From positions 1-52,792 of the forward strand of contig DSBV01000107.1 of assembly GCA_011045955.1 (NCBI GenBank): a DNA stretch of 52,792 bases. The letters are read 5' to 3'. Made by a program: the position numbers and the translations under genes. The notes beneath the pieces were generated by a model. The model saw only the letters and a list, made by a program, of their open reading frames with translations. It searched no databases and had not been told where the DNA came from. Within the stretch, counting starts at the first letter, position 1. Each line of letters starts with the position of its first letter. The DNA is from Bacteroidales bacterium (lineage in GTDB: Bacteria; Bacteroidota; Bacteroidia; Bacteroidales; Tenuifilaceae). Positions 52,621 to 52,792 of this stretch are shown in pieces.

Positions 52621-52671
52621 GGTAAAACTGTGATTCGTGAGCAAATTACTAAAGATTACTGCATTATACAA

Positions 52672-52791
52672 GCAAGATTCAAGTCACAAATGCAACTTTT
52701 GTCTTTGTTAATAATTGGTTTTTTACAAAAATAGGACTTTTATAGCTATACCGCTTCCTTGGCCTGCTGTTAATTCTGTTCGCAACAAACT
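52672..52791 (-). repeat. Right copy of the 120-bp terminal inverted repeat
   Basis: Inverted partner of 1-120, 119 of 120 bases identical. It lies just upstream of the SpoIIE gene and holds a TATTTTTG box at 52733-52726 on the minus strand, about 106 bases before that gene's ATG. Here the repeat may act as the promoter region. Confidence 0.95.
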
Positions 52792-52792
52792 G

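Noticed and set aside
1-52792. Linear plasmid or virus with terminal inverted repeats
   Set aside because: The content is core chromosome (hisS, tig, clpP, rpsT, tRNA-Glu, lpxK). There is no replication, capsid or terminal-protein gene.
1-52792. CRISPR array, prophage or intact insertion sequence
   Set aside because: No regularly spaced direct repeats, no phage structural genes, and no transposase or integrase frames were found on either strand.

Overview
The window looks like a chromosomal piece of a Bacteroidota genome, most likely order Bacteroidales or Marinilabiliales. This rests on the TAnnTTTG-type -7 promoter boxes, and on a gene set typical of that phylum: PorT-like barrels, a NamZ/DUF1343 muramidase, a TPR-SpoIIE phosphatase, a CxxxC-type RlmN, Mpl, LpxK and OmpH/Skp. 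Moderate GC and AT-rich spacers full of short interspersed repeats fit as well. Housekeeping genes (hisS, tig, clpP, rpsT, ispD, lpxK, tRNA-Glu) are spread throughout. I see no prophage, CRISPR array, intact insertion sequence or plasmid replication gene.

Layout. 0.1-4.4 kb (minus): a large unknown secreted protein, a GNAT-like protein and ispD. 4.8-7.8 kb: an acyl-CoA synthetase, convergent with a small membrane protein and a Na+/Ca2+-type antiporter. 7.9-12.4 kb (plus): an Ig-like lipoprotein, a thiamine-binding protein, a PorT-like barrel, a ferredoxin-reductase-like protein and rlmN. 12.6-14 kb: a broken cyclic-2,3-diphosphoglycerate-synthetase-like gene. 14.2-16 kb: sppA, then about 1 kb of repeat mosaic. 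17-22 kb (plus): a tight run of namZ, RNase H, a LolC/E-type permease, lpxK and purine nucleoside phosphorylase. 22.4-25.3 kb: hisS-hutH. 25.3-29 kb: repeat-rich spacers around a DUF3298 protein, radC and an esterase. 29-31.2 kb: clpP and tig. 31.3-32.1 kb: a DUF190-crcB fluoride pair. 32.1-32.7 kb: a ruined DNA glycosylase gene. 32.8-37.1 kb: upp, a lipocalin, folK and a hybrid sensor kinase. 37-41.4 kb (minus): an EamA transporter, rpsT with tRNA-Glu, a barrel protein, mpl and a GH25 lysozyme. 41.5-43.4 kb: a ruined TPR histidine kinase. 43.4-47.4 kb (minus): trkA, comEC and a STAS-like gene with one stop. 47.6-52.6 kb: a GroES-like protein, OmpH, a family 2 glycosyltransferase and a TPR-SpoIIE phosphatase.

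Themes. Envelope upkeep and peptidoglycan recycling recur (namZ, mpl, GH25, sppA, lpxK, LolC/E, OmpH), as does protein quality control (tig, clpP, GroES-like). Four genes are clearly decaying (nonsense codons, frameshifts, one lost start codon) beside intact neighbours. Spacers without genes are built from several repeat families, among them a pair of diverged ~167-bp hairpin elements 21 kb apart. The first and last 120 bases are a near-perfect inverted repeat (119/120). I did not find a clearly new multi-gene system. The best leads are the paired hairpin element, the terminal inverted repeat, the cluster of decaying genes and the DUF190-crcB pair.
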